A stretch of DNA of 64,000 bases from NCBI GenBank assembly GCA_948474755.1, contig CAOLHI010000739.1, positions 310,001 through 374,000 on the forward strand, in the 5' to 3' direction. Under the pieces are notes generated by a model that was given only the letters and a program-made list of their open reading frames with translations, was not told the DNA's origin and made no database searches. This document shows positions 12,765 through 24,986 of the stretch, in pieces; the stretch's first letter is position 1, and each line of letters opens with the position of its first letter. A program made the translations under genes and the position numbers. The stretch comes from Ctenosaura bakeri (Eukaryota; Chordata; Lepidosauria; Squamata; Iguanidae).

Positions 12765-13020
12765 GTCTAAGAGATAGCAGGTTTGGGACCAATGAAGAGG
12801 CCCTATCATCAGTGCCCAGCTGTGTACATCTCATGGTAGAGGGACCTTAATAAAGGCTGCGGAAGTGGAACAAATGCCTCAGGAAGGCTTACATGGGGAG
12901 AGACCGTTCTTAGGCCATGTCATTTAGGGCTTTGAACTAACCATGGGTGCAAAAATCTGTTTTGTCTGGATTAAGCTTCAGATTGAGTTTGAGCAACTTG
13001 ACAAGATCAAAGGAGGCTAG
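12765..13020 (+). repeat. Possible LINE 3' fragment
   Basis: The segment with AAGGCTTACATGGGG, CCATGTCATTTAGGGCTTTG and ATTAAGCTTCAGATTGAGTT looks like an old dispersed repeat of the L2/CR1 3' kind. Family not certain. Confidence 0.3.
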
Positions 13021-14905
13021 AAAGAGAAGAAAATAGAAACAGAAGTTTAATTAAGATAGAAGGAATCATAGACCAAGTTGCTATAAAGTACAAATGGAGT
13101 GATTGGCAAACTGATGGTGGTGGACACTGGAACAAATACCAGAGCTGAAAGAAATGACAAGATAAAGAATGACACGTTGAATGTCTTTAGAGAAGAAGCA
13201 GTGATGGAAACAATGGACAGACAGTAGATGCAACACTATGGCTTCATGCCAAATGAAATTTTTGTTTGTAAAGATTAAGAGTGGACACATTTTTATGTAA
13301 AGATGTATTTACGTTGATTTTATCAAAGTGATAGCATAAATAGGTGTATCTTGAATCAAATACCAGAAATATTTCACAGATTTTTTTTAAACTAGCTTTC
13401 AGGCAGATAATTTTGTTTTTGTTACATTCCTTCTCAATGAAAAATACAAACTGCTGAAATAGTTAGAGGACAAAAACCCGAGACTGACCTTAGACCTACA
13501 TCCACAGTATAGTTTTGTACAGTACTCTTAGCCTAAGGAAATCCTTCTTGGCTCACTCAGTCATTCAGACAAGACTGCTACTGGAATTAATGTTCCCTGA
13601 AGGTATCTTTTTAAAAATGTTCTACTGACCATTGTCCAGTCACTGACAGCACAGAGTAGAAGAAAAATAGTATTTCATTCAGCATTACATGTGAAAAAAT
13701 AAATGCCAGTATGCAGTAATGTACATAGCAGTAGAATGGAAAGCATTAGTATTTCCCTTTTTATTTTCTACAGAACTAGAGAAATCAGCTGGAAACCTGT
13801 GTAACAGGAAACATTTTAGCAAGTACTACTTCTCTTACCCCACGAATGACAAGTAAGGTAGAGGGTATTTTCATAGTAGAAGAGCTAAAACATGGGAGGA
13901 CACTGCTTGAGCAATTAAAGCTTCTCCAGTTCAAATTGGTGCTTGTACAGATCTCCACCGTATGTACAACCAGTGCAAGCACCCAGGATTTCAGTCTGCA
14001 AAATGCAGTGAGACCCTCCTGGTTTATGCTGAGTTGTCTGCCATTTGTTTGTTTGCATCCTGAAATTCTGGGTATGTACAAGCATTCATGTTTGATTTAC
14101 AAAGGTTAGCCTGTTCTGCCAAGCTCAAGAATTTCCTGAAAGGCACAAATCTATCATTTAAGGCCCCTGATTCTCCTTCATAGAAGAGACGGGAATTGGG
14201 CTAAATCAGATTGAATTGATTTATGGGCCCCAAAGCCACTAGTCAACCATTTCTAATGTCAGTCTGCATGTGACCCATTTCCTCCATCTGAGTTAAAAGT
14301 AGAAAAACCCTCTCTTTCTCTGAATCTATTCATCCTTGAATACTTTGAATCAGGAGTGTGAAATTGCCATAGGCCTGGGAGACATTTTTCAGATAGGCCA
14401 AGAATTGCACTTTTTTTGCTTTCTGTTTTTGTTTTTGTTTTAATTTTGATTAATTATTATAGTTAATTTTGATTATTATTTGTTCAGTCTTCTCTCGCCC
14501 ATTATTAATAAAATCCCCCACTTGTACTTGCTTATTATTAAATTTAGAGCACTTAAAATTAAGATTGATTATCACACTGACTGTTGATATTGAATAGTTC
14601 ATTTAGCCATTTGCTGCCAAATTCCAGTGATAAACCGCAATGTAATTCTTAAAAAATACTAGTGGGCGCAGACAGGTGCAAGAAAAGGACTTAGAAGATT
14701 GTATATGGCTCCTGGGTTATATTTTGCCCACCTTGCTATAAATAATGAATGCGGTTTCCAAGAAAGTGTGGAATCTTGGCTCATGAGACATTATTACTCA
14801 GTACAGTGTAGCTGAGAACCCAAGTGATGTTAAGTAAGCCTTGCATAAGGTAGAGTAGAAATAAGCTGATGCCAATTAATGAGTGGGTTGTGAACAGCAT
14901 TGAAA

Positions 14906-15334
14906 CTGGGGCCCTTTTTGCACCTAATCTTTTTGCAGAGGTGGGGGGCGGTGCTCGCGTGAGAAGCCTTCCTTTCGCATCCCTGCTGCTTGGGCTTCGC
15001 AGCAGCTTCCTGGTCGTGCGAGCACCGCGCCTGCGCCCTGCCCTTTCCTACTGCAGTGCAGCCTGGAAGTTGAAGGCTAGCACTGAGGCAGGAAGCATGA
15101 CCAGCGTGGCTCAGGAGGCTGCGCATGGCAGGTAAGTGCGCTCCACGCCCCGGAGCGTTGCGCGACCGCACAGCATTTTTGGCTTGAAGCCGAAAATAAA
15201 AAAATCCGTAAGCGATTCGCGTCACGCTCTTGAGTATCGTGTAAATGTGAGTGCGTCATGCAGACTGCTCCTCACATTTGCGCAGTGCTCAAGGGCCCCT
15301 TTTGCTTAAGAAACACCGTTCGAAAAGGCCCCAG
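14906..15334. mobile_element. CpG-rich MITE with CTGGGGCC terminal inverted repeats
   Basis: Ends CTGGGGCCCTTTTTGCAC and, on the minus strand, CTGGGGCCTTTTCGAACGG. The interior is rich in CpG (e.g. GCTCGCGTGAG, GGAGCGTTGCGCGACCG), in sharp contrast to the AT-rich intron, suggesting a rather young insertion. No convincing target duplication was found. Contains GCAGGTAAGTGCG, a near-perfect splice donor. Confidence 0.65.
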
Positions 15335-16547
15335 ATGGAGATAAGGTACTGGACATAATGCATGGCAGAGCTCGTCCCCAAGAGTGCCCAAATAAGACAT
15401 TGTTTTGACAGTCATCTCAAAACAACTGATAATCTAATAGGGAGCAGGCCTTCTGAATGCCCAGGATCTGTTCCCTAACAGTTCTAACAGGATAAAGCAG
15501 CCTGGCTTGAGAACCAGGTGTGTTACATCTGCTCTCTGCTAAGAGCTTGGGGGAATACTAGGGATAATTGAGTGAGTGACACAGGAACACAGTTGTAGAA
15601 TCTGATTCCTCAGTAGAAGAGTTTGGAGAGTTGATAGAGTCTGTTTTGAGCAAGCCACAAAGTGCTGTTGGTCGGAGAAGATGTTAGATTGCACATCTAC
15701 ATCTGTAGAGTTCTCATCTGTCTTGAAGTCCCTGTCCAAGGATATGGGACATTACAGCAATCACCAACTTATTGTGCGATTTTGGGGAAGTGTCATTTTA
15801 GGAGATACATTGGTGTTCCATCACTTATGGTGCACCATAAATTTCACACACGCTACAATGGAGCATCAAGGTTGGTCAGAGGTTATTGTGCATCGTTTAA
15901 TAGTTGCTAGTATGAAGAATCATGACACACGTGTGAGGAGAGCTATCTGCAGTGGAATTCAGACCAGGATTTTTTTTTTTTGGATTAAAAGATATATTTT
16001 AATATTTTTGTCTAACGATCATATTGAAAGATGAAGCATAAACTGTCTTGAAGGCATCTTTTTCATACTACATTTTTGTAGACTTTATTGAGATTTATGT
16101 CAAGAATGGAAAAATAAGTTCAAGATAGTTTAAAAGAAAATCTGAAAGTCTCCCCATTCTATAATTACAAGATAAGTAAGAAACATAATAATTTCCAGTA
16201 AACACTATTGTGTAAATGGCCTGTTTAAAGCTAACTGAATATTTAGATTGATTTTTTAATTGTGAAAAGAATGGATGTTATTATGAGCGTTACCAATAGA
16301 AGACCCTTAATCCGTTAGGTCTGTATTAGTTTTTTGGAGTAGGTAAACACAGTAGTCTCATGAATGATCCTTAATAATAGTTATGAAACTGCACTGGGTC
16401 TTGGGCTCCTGTTTGATCCATTTATTGATCCATGTATTTATTACGGTAATTACATGTGGTAGTCTTGTAACAGACCACCACACACACATACCACAAAAAT
16501 CATTAAAATAAAATATTAAACGGTTCAAACTAAGGTTTACAAAACTG

Positions 16548-16596
16548 TAGAATCTATGGTTGGAAGAGGCTGCAATACCAATCTAGTCCAACCTAG
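16548..16596 (-). repeat. CR1 LINE 3'-end fragment
   Basis: GTAGAATCTATGGTTGGAAG then AATCTAGTCCAACC resembles the 3' end of reptile CR1 elements read on the minus strand. Confidence 0.55.
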
Positions 16597-16846
16597 ATTA
16601 TATCTAGTCTATTATATCTGCATATATATAGATACATTGGGTAAGAACCAGAGTCTCCCAGAGTAAAAATTGTTTTAGCTTATACTGCTAAAAACATTGC
16701 TACGTAAATATATTTGGATTTCACATCTTGTTATGGATAATTTTCTAATGGAAAAAATTTGTACACTATCTCAAGATGCAGTTTCTTCTCTGTGTATATA
16801 ACACTACTTTGCTTTCTCTACAATGATAAAACAAATACTTAAAGTA

Positions 16847-17219
16847 CAGTCAGCCCTCCACGTTTGCAGGTTTCACTTTTGCAGATCTGATTATTTGCTA
16901 TCACCTCTGCTGCCTCTCTATGCCATTTTTAATAGGGACTGCAGGCCTCATGAGATGAGAAACTGCAAACAAGGCTTGCAAGTCCCTATTAAAAATTGTG
17001 TGGGGCAGCGGTGGAGGTGGCAATCAGCCCCACCAGCCAGCCACTTCTGCCTTGTGAAGGAACCCTGATGCGTCAAAAGAATCCATGGTGAGTTAATTCA
17101 GGTGGTCATAATTTTTTGTATGTTAAATATGGTTTGGGAGGGCCTAGAGTTATTCACAGTTTTTCCATATTCACGGGGGTCCTGTGCCCCTAAACCTAGA
17201 CAATGTGGAGGGATGACTG
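16847..17219. mobile_element. Tigger/pogo-type MITE, complete (copy 1)
   Basis: 373 bp between TA dinucleotides (16845-16846, 17220-17221). Ends CAGTCAGCCCTCCACGTTTG and, on the minus strand, CAGTCATCCCTCCACATTG. TA target duplication and CAGT ends fit the Tc1/mariner superfamily, Tigger branch. No transposase. The interior has a long hairpin (16926-16948 with 16972-16995). Clearly the same family as 22577-22953. Confidence 0.82.
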
Positions 17220-17529
17220 TACTTTCTTTTTTTTTCTTTTTTTTTTGTCAAAAAAGAACTTTTGTAGTGTTATTTCATTTTCATCTCACCTGTGGGTAGT
17301 AGTGAAGAATGCTGTTTAATTTATTGGCTGTTACAGGAAAGCAGCAAGTGGAACTTTAATGAGGCTTTCTGGAGATACTTTCTCTTGTGGCTGTTGTTCT
17401 AAGAAATGGGCCCTTTCAGTGTGGATGTAATGTATTTGTGCTGCTGCTTTGCTAAAATGGTGGCAAATACTATTTAAGGCAAGGATGGCAAAGTGTAACC
17501 TCATGGGGCCTAATATGATGGCTAATGTA

Positions 17530-17924
17530 GTCTGTATTTTGACTCAAAAATGGCCAATCCATGAGGCATGATTGAATCTTTTATCCCATCAGGCCACCAC
17601 TTCCAGTTGTGAATAAAAAGCCCAGGCACCAAAAACAGTGGAGGCCAAAAATGGGGGAATTGGGAATTACCTGCAAGAGGGCAGAAATGGCCATGAGGGG
17701 ACAGAAATGGAGTGAGGTATTAGGTACAGTCTCCTCAAATTCCAGGGAGCTGTGGTGGTGATGGTGCTCATGGCTGCTTATGATAGAAATATATCTTCTC
17801 TCCTCCTCCACCCAAGTGAGTAAATGTTCATGCCTTCCTACCATCCCATCCCTTCCCCACAGTAATCCACAAATAATCAAATGCATGAATGCTTGACCCA
17901 CAAATTTGGAGGGCCATTGTGTTA
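17530..17924 (-). mobile_element. Probable Tigger-like MITE remnant
   Basis: The right end on the minus strand reads CAATGGCCCTCCAAATTTGT, then a GATTATTTGTGG segment like the 16.85-kb family. The left boundary is uncertain. Confidence 0.45.
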
Positions 17925-18252
17925 CAGCTATAGGTGTAATACTTTTTGTCTCTCATGTATCAGAATTTTACCCTTCAGAACATGTTTTACAGGAACATAG
18001 AAAGATTCATTGTGTCTAGTCAGATCACTGGCCATTTTTTGTCTGTACTGACTAGCAGTGGCTCACCACAATTTCAGAAAGTATTTCCTATAGTCCTGCT
18101 TGGAGATGGTCAGAATATGGTTAGGCATGTTTTTCATGCAAAACATGTGTATTATTCCTGAGCTGTAGGCTTTCACATAGAAGATAGGTTATTTAACAGC
18201 AGTCATAGCTGTATATATACTGCATGAGATGATGGCTGTTTGTGACCCTTAG

Positions 18253-19425
18253 TGTTTTTTTTTCCCAAAATTTATTTAACTAAAAAAAAAATACAGCAAG
18301 ACACATCAGAACAGATAACATCATATCTAAATAAAGAAAAGAAACAAAAACATGACGAAGTAAATGTCCAGTAATAAGTACGGAAATAAGAAAGAAAATT
18401 GGAAAGAAAAAGAAATAAAACACAAGAACAAAACAAAAACAACTAGTATTACTTACATAGATATACATGAAATGAGGATTCATGTATAAATGTGAACATT
18501 AACAAACAATCCTAGACTAACATAACTTCAACATAAATATAAATAAACTTCCTCCCTATTCCTAGCTAGGGTTCTATTTTGTCTTACAGTTGTGAATTTC
18601 ATCCTGTACATCTCCAACCTTTAGACTATGAATGTGGTCTACTCTATTTTTATCTTAACTTCTTTATGTAAAAAAATAAGAATGAAAAATAAAATAGAAT
18701 ATATATATATAAAAACACCTAGCAGCAAAAAAAGGCCCCAAAATACCAAAAAATAGAGAACAACACAAACCAAAGAATCTTGTGTTCAAATTATTCCAAT
18801 ATAATATTGCTCCATTTCTGTTTGAGGAAGGTTTTGATAGGTTGCCATTCTCTTAATGCCTTTTCTGACTTCTCCCTAATATGTTGAGAGAGTTCATCCA
18901 TCATCATCATGTCTAAAATTTTATGCAGCCATATCTTCAAATCTGGGGTCTCCTGACTTTTCCAAAATTTGGCTATTACTATCCTTGCTGCCATAACCAT
19001 GTATAATACAATTCTCCAATAATCTTTTACTACTCTTGCTTCTAATTCTTTTGTAATATTTAAAAGAAATATTTCAAGTTTCATAGATATTGTAGTTGAT
19101 AACATTTCTGATGTTGCTATCCTTACCATATTCCAAAAATCTTTAATGCGTGGACATAGCCACCAAACAAGATAGAAGTATCCAACTTCTTGCTGGCATT
19201 TCCAACATTTGTTGTTACCTGTCCTATAATTTTTTTCTAATTTTGTGGGGGTTAAATACCATTGATAAAACATTTTATAATAGTTTTCTTTTAAGTCCTG
19301 GGAGGCCATAAATGAATTAGTTTTTTTCCATGAATCTTCCCAACTCTCCAATGTAATTTCATGTCCAATACTCTTTGCCCATTTAATCATAATCTTTTTA
19401 CTTCCTCCTCCCACAGATACAGTTG
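18253..19425 (-). mobile_element. 5'-truncated L1 LINE with 11-bp target duplication
   Basis: Flanked by identical GTGACCCTTAG at 18242-18252 and 19426-19436. A T-run at 18255-18263 is the poly(A) side, so the element reads on the minus strand. 18264-18790 is the 3' UTR; 18791-19425 is the open end of ORF2, truncated at its 5' end. Confidence 0.88.
18791..19425 (-). pseudogene. L1 ORF2 C-terminal fragment, frame still open
   Basis: About 210 codons without a stop, entering from the truncated 5' end. It contains YQWYLTPTKLEKNY, then NNKCWKCQQEVGYF and LVWWLCPRIKDFW: the Cys-rich C-terminal motif (CWKC, then a WW-x-CP block) of L1 ORF2. The usual His before WW is replaced here (YLVWW). Reverse transcriptase and endonuclease are lost, so it cannot be functional; the intact frame suggests modest age. 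Not a host gene. Confidence 0.85.
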
Positions 19426-20139
19426 GTGACCCTTAGCTTTCAGTAATTGAATGATATAGAAAGGGACAATATGGTTAAACTTGAGTGTACTGGTTTTAAA
19501 ATTAACATCTTACAATCACAATTAGTATTGGAAGATACCAAAGCCTGCTGGGATAGGATTGCTTATACCAGCACATAATTGCTTGCAATGATACTTAGAA
19601 TAGCAAATTAGGCAGGCAATCATACAAAGTGTTTTAATGATTCCAGTATTTTAAATTGTGAATTGGCACTTAAAAGAGAGATCAGGTGTCTATTCATTTC
19701 AGGAGCTTTAAAATGAATATAATTGGACCCCTTACTACCTTACTACAAAATCTATGCACAATATACTTGTGCAAAACTATAAATTAATTATCATATTCAT
19801 AAATTCAAGTGTTAGTCATTCACTAAACTGTCAGTGTGAAGCCTGTACAGAATGACAATAATTGTTCTTACCTGATATTATTGTTTTTAATTGTGTTTCT
19901 GCTCTTTCTCTGAAAAAAGGTCCCATAAAGTAATATAACACATTAAAACTAGATTTTATTACCATATTATCACAGATTTATCTTTAAGATATATTTAAAA
20001 TGCAAAAATAGCTTTCTGTGAAACTCAAAAAACAAAATTGTTAATACTCAAAGTTCCTTTTCTAAACACCATCAGCAAAAAACAATGCTACTTTTAGTTA
20101 CTACTAAACATATTAGTCTGTTGCAGTAAAATGATAGGG

Positions 20140-20362
20140 CACCTTTCTTCATTACACTGTTAAGAGTGCTATTATTCCACTTTCATCATCCTGTAGAATT
20201 CTGGAGTTTGTCATTTACTGAGGCCAAAGAGCTCTCTGGCTGGGAATTCTAAATTCTAAATGCTGAGAATTTAACTCCCTCCCTAAACTGCAAACCCCAG
20301 GATTCCATAGGATGTTGAAAGTGGAATAATAACACTGTAACAGTGTAGTGTGGAAGGCCCAG
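20140..20362. mobile_element. Fold-back MITE (copy 1)
   Basis: The left arm (AGGGCACC...TATTATTCCACTTTCATCAT...CTGGAGTTTG) is matched in inverted orientation by the right arm (CAAACCCCAGGATTCC...GTTGAAAGTGGAATAATA...GGCCC). Arms of roughly 75 nt. Likely hAT-related; no clear target duplication. Confidence 0.65.
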
Positions 20363-22257
20363 AGTTATATGGCACTTGAGATGTATTATAATATGGGCTT
20401 TGTAGATTGCAGTGTACTTTTTCAAATGCATCAAGTATAATTTTAAGGATTTCAGTCATGATTTAAATTTAGATCCACTGATTACAAGAGAAAGTGAACG
20501 AAGCTAACTTGATGTGCATTTCTATTTATACTATACACAATTGTCCTATTAGGGTGACTCCTAACCAGTTTATTTTTCTCTAAATATCTGTGATTTTAAT
20601 AGCCAGGCATTTAGTCATGCTTTATATTGCAGGCAGTATGACTTGTTTCCTCCTTACTTTTGAAAGCAGATTGGAATGTGTTTATTTGCAAAAACAGCCT
20701 ACAAGGACATGATTGAGCACTCCCCCTCCCAACCAACACCACGGCTACGATCAAATTTACAGTCCCTTGAGATTTCAGATTCCCAAGTCACACAGGCATA
20801 TGCATATGGCAGGGGACTGATCATAATCTCAGAACCACACATGAGGAGAAAGGAAAGGGGAGAGAAAGGAGATAAAAGCTGATTCTAACGCAAAATGGGA
20901 GGACAGAGTGAGCAAAGTGGCTCTGTAGGGTGAGAGGAAATGCTAAAAGATGGTTCTTCATAATAAATAAGATTTTAATTATAGTAAAAAAGAGAACAAG
21001 ACATGCAAAGCAATTAAACAGGTAAGAGAAAAAGTAGTTGTTATTATTTCTTGGCAAAGGAGAGAGGCCCCCGAGGGGAAAAGTTAGGTAATTTCAGGCC
21101 TCTGATACAGGCTTAATCAAGTTCTCAGCCCCCCAGCCCTGCATTTCTTATATTATTTGGGGGGGGGGCAAGCAGCCTCCAGGAGATTGCTTTTGGGTTT
21201 TACAGCGTTATTTTTTTAACAACCATTTAAAAAATGAAAAGAAAATGTTTGCTTTCTTCTAGTTATTCCTCTTCCCAACTGGGTTTCTGCATCTTTTCTC
21301 AATTAATATGGAAGCATGCTAAACGAAGCACAGTATTTTAAGTGTACAGCCTGTATAAGCATACCTCAGTTAATAAAGTTTCTGACTGTGAAGCTCCTTT
21401 CTACAAAGTCTTTTTACACCCCAGTCTCCTTTCTGCTCTTCCTTTATCTGTCCGGGATTTTTTTGTCAGCATCACCATTCAGAGGTTATTGAAGGAGAGC
21501 TGAAGAAACATAGACTTTTGGTGTCAGGTAGAGGCAGCATGTCTGCTGCAAAAATACAATAAAGTCTGAGTGGAGGAGGGAAGAGTTCTACTTTAGCAGA
21601 CCTCACTGTAGCTGTGTATCGTTGCCTGCATCAGACAAGGTGAAAAGCAGCTACCTCACCTCATCCCTTATTGAACAGGCATGAACAGCGAAACAGAGGA
21701 AAGAAGAAAGCACATAATCCTAGTTTACCAGCTATCTCCCACATGTTAAAGAAGAATAGTTATAAGTTTGGCCACCAAAATGGAAATAAGGAAAATAAGG
21801 ACTGGTGAAAGAAAAAAATAATCCCTTGATGCAGCTTGGAGAACCCTTAATTCCATGTGGGATCCTAAGGGCAGCATGGTGGCCAAGTCTGAAAAAAAGA
21901 TAGCAGGAAGGAGGTTGCCAAATGAGAAAAGGGGGCACCAATGCAGCCGGTCCCACCCACAGCAAGACACTAGAAGTTGGAGCAACAGATCACTGTTGGC
22001 AAAATAAGCTGGTACTTGATTCAGACAAAAGTGTGTGCACTTATGAATAGAAATAAGGAAGTGTGCTTGGGGGTTTTTTTATAGAGAAGTTGCGTCAAAC
22101 CCCTCCCCTTTTGACTTTTTCCCTCCCTCCTTCCTTTGCCCATCTCAGTCTCCTCTTCTCCTGGCGAAGATGTCAAAAAAGAGAGGGGGAGCTTTGAACA
22201 TTTCTGATAGACTGGATGATTGGAAAAGAAGGGAGGGAGGGGGAAAGGGAGAGCTTG

Positions 22258-22406
22258 AGAGATAGAGAAACTGGCATCCAATTCCCTGTCCAGCCATGGA
22301 AATCCACTGGGTGACCTTGGGCACATTGCAATCCCCAGAAAACCCCACAATAGGTTCACCTTAGCGTCACCATAAGTTGGAAACAACTTGAAGGAACACC
22401 ATAACA
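22258..22406 (+). repeat. tRNA-derived SINE, partial
   Basis: Contains CAGCCATGGAAATCCACTGG, GTGACCTTGGGCACAT and the tail GTCACCATAAGTTGGAAACA...ACTTGAAGGAACACC. The tRNA head is degenerate and the middle block is deleted as in the 1.2-kb copy. Confidence 0.8.
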
Positions 22407-22576
22407 TTTTCTTGCTCATTGCTAATATTGATACCTCAATGGTACCTCATACCTTCCAACAGCCTTGATTTAGCAGGGACAGTTCCAGTCAATCATCTGT
22501 GCTACTTTTCCTGCTGCCTTTAAAACGTCTCAGTTTCTCTCTTCCCTTCCCACTTTCCATCTTTGTCCTAGAGATA

Positions 22577-22953
22577 CAGTCAGCCCTCCACATTTGCAGG
22601 TTTCACTTTTGAAGATTTGATTATTTATGGATTATTTGCTGTCATCTCTGCTGCCTCCCTATGCCATTTTTAACAGGGACTGCAAGCCTCATGAGACGAG
22701 AAACTGCAAACGAGACTTGTTAAGTTCCTGTTAAAAACGCTATGGGGCAGCAGCAGAGGTGGCAGTAAGCTCCACCAGCCAGCCACTTCTGCATTGTGAG
22801 GGAACTCTGATGCCTCCAAGGAATCCATGGTTGGCTGAATATAGTGATCATACTTTTTTGTGTGTTAAATATGGCTTGGGAGGGCCTATTCTGTTTTTCC
22901 ACTTTAATGGAGGTCCTGTGCCCCTAACTCTAGTGAATGTGAAGAGATGACTA
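22577..22953. mobile_element. Tigger/pogo-type MITE, complete (copy 2)
   Basis: 377 bp between TA dinucleotides. Starts CAGTCAGCCCTCCACATTTG; the last base of the right end is mutated (CTA for CTG). Collinear with the 16.85-kb copy, with the same internal hairpin (about 22667-22689 with 22712-22736). Confidence 0.82.
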
Positions 22954-23544
22954 TACTTCAGTTGTCACAACTGATTTAAACATGAAAAAAATAATTAACA
23001 CTCAGCTCAGCAAAATGACAAAACCAGAGAATTCAGAGTCTTGCCTTTCCCAGTAGACTCAGGAAAAAGCAAATTGCTGTAGCCTTTCCTGGCTTTTCTG
23101 ATTTTCCTCATTAATAACTTTTGCCCTCTTCACCACATTCTGATGTTGCTTGGCCACACATGTCCCAGTTTTCATCTGCAAAAATGTTAGAGGGCACAAT
23201 GCTGAGAAATTTGAGTTAAAATTGAGGTCAATGAAATGCATGCATATTTAAGTGTATGATTCAGCTTGTTCAAGGAAGCACACATTCTGTATGTGTGAGG
23301 CATTTAATTTTTCACAAATAGAACATTAAGAACGAACAACAAAAACCCATATGCTACAGTCTTAAGGGTTTTTGCTCTACACTCTGGAGCAGTTAGAGTT
23401 ACTGTTCTCACTGGCAAAATGTGTTTTGTCACAGTTTCACCAACCAAGCAGAAGTAATAATAAATTATCCAATATACTGTTTCTACATTCTGAGTGGAGG
23501 CTTAATATTTCAGACTCTAGGCTAAATTAAATATTAGGTCCAGT

Positions 23545-23624
23545 TAGAGTAGACTTATTAAAATAAATGGGGCTTAAATAAGTGGTGATCAACAAGTCCC
23601 ATTCATTTCATTGAGTCTACTATA
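23545..23624. repeat. Short inverted repeat
   Basis: The left arm AGAGTAGACTTATTAAAATA...AATGGGGCTT pairs with the right arm AAGTCCCATTCATTTCATTG...AGTCTACTATA (about 30 nt each). Resembles a widespread amniote palindromic repeat; family not named. Confidence 0.5.
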
Positions 23625-24216
23625 GTTGGGAATAACATAGGAACATACCATGTCATATGCCATAACAGAAATACTGACATGTTAGAACTTTGGCATGGTG
23701 CAAATACGCTAGCACAGGTAATGATCTAACATTGGGTCTTACAGCACAAGGGGGAAATGGTTGAATGTATTTTCCCCTTGAAGCATGAGTTTGGTGTTCT
23801 CTGAAGACTGCTGAAAATAATAAAGCTATAATTACAACTTGATTTAGTAGGCTCCTCTTGAATTAGATGAAGGGTACAGTTCTGTTCATGTTTACTATTA
23901 AATAGGTAACCCAGTAGATCTGACTTATTTCTAAATGTAATACTGAACTGAACTAGTGCTTCATGGATGCACTCCAGTCTGAAATGGGAATTCAGTTTCT
24001 ACATCCAGCTCTCTTTAGAACAATGTTTCAGTTTAGGAAATTCTTATTGGAAATGGATTAAAATAAAATTGCTAGGAAGAGGCAAATCTTTTGCATAAGA
24101 ATTTTGCAAATGTTTTTAAATTTTGATCAGAAAGGAAGTTTCCACCCATCCCTGCTTCATTCATGTGCATTTTATTAGTAGTATCAGAATATTTTATGGT
24201 AATTTAAACTGTCTAA

Positions 24217-24353
24217 AGCGGGAGTGGGCAACTTGTGACCCTCCAGATAATGTTGGACCCCAACATCTCTGCTTCTTTCCATTGGCTGTGTCAGCTAGAG
24301 CTGGTTAAGAGTTGGTGTGCAACTGTCTCTGGAGGGCTATAAATTGCCCAGGC
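24217..24353. mobile_element. hAT-type fold-back MITE
   Basis: Ends GAGTGGGCAACTTGTGACCC and, inverted, GGCCTGGGCAATTTATAGCC, each followed by CTCCAGA; typical of the reptile hAT MITE with GGGCAAC...CCCTCCAGATG ends. Confidence 0.65.
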
Positions 24354-24986
24354 CAGATCTGAAGAAAGGACATTGTTGAGCGTATTAGTAGCTATCTAGA
24401 GATGGCTTGTCTTTCCAATCTGTTTATAAAATGGATCACTTAAATACTTAGTATTTAAAAATCTATTAGCAAACTGATGAACATGGGTCTTTTTGTAGTG
24501 ATGATCTAGGTCCTGTTGTTCCTGTTAACATTTAGAGATAATTGTCTATTAACATAATAGATCATTATGATAAATACAGGTATTTACATTATTTGTTCAT
24601 TAGGGCTGCGGTCTTGTGCACACCTACTTGCAAATAACCTATTCTTTATGGTGAAATTTAAATTCACTTGGATTTTATGTGTGAAATAAATCAGTAGATG
24701 AAACACCAAGTACATAGTTAAAATGACTTTGAGAGGGAATAAGTTTGCTTTATTTCATATTGGAATAAAAAACAATATAAGTATTTTTTTAAAAACCTAA
24801 GAGGAAATGTATCACAAAAACAAGTGGCTACCTGAAAATCCTTTCCCGAAATTTGCACATGTATTTTTGTGTGTGCATTTGTGTGTGCAAGCACACAAAC
24901 ATCAAAATAATTATTATTGTTTGAAAAGTAATGGGAGGAACTGGCTTGTGAGTTTATAAATTGGTCACCTTTTCCTTCTTCATTTG

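Noticed and set aside
14830..15225. 131-codon minus-strand frame as a gene
   Set aside because: It lies across the CpG-rich MITE, with no splice sites or recognisable domain.
18791..19414. 207-codon minus-strand frame, the longest in the window, as a host gene
   Set aside because: It carries the L1 ORF2 C-terminal Cys motif, a 3' UTR with poly(A) side and an 11-bp target duplication; it is a truncated L1.
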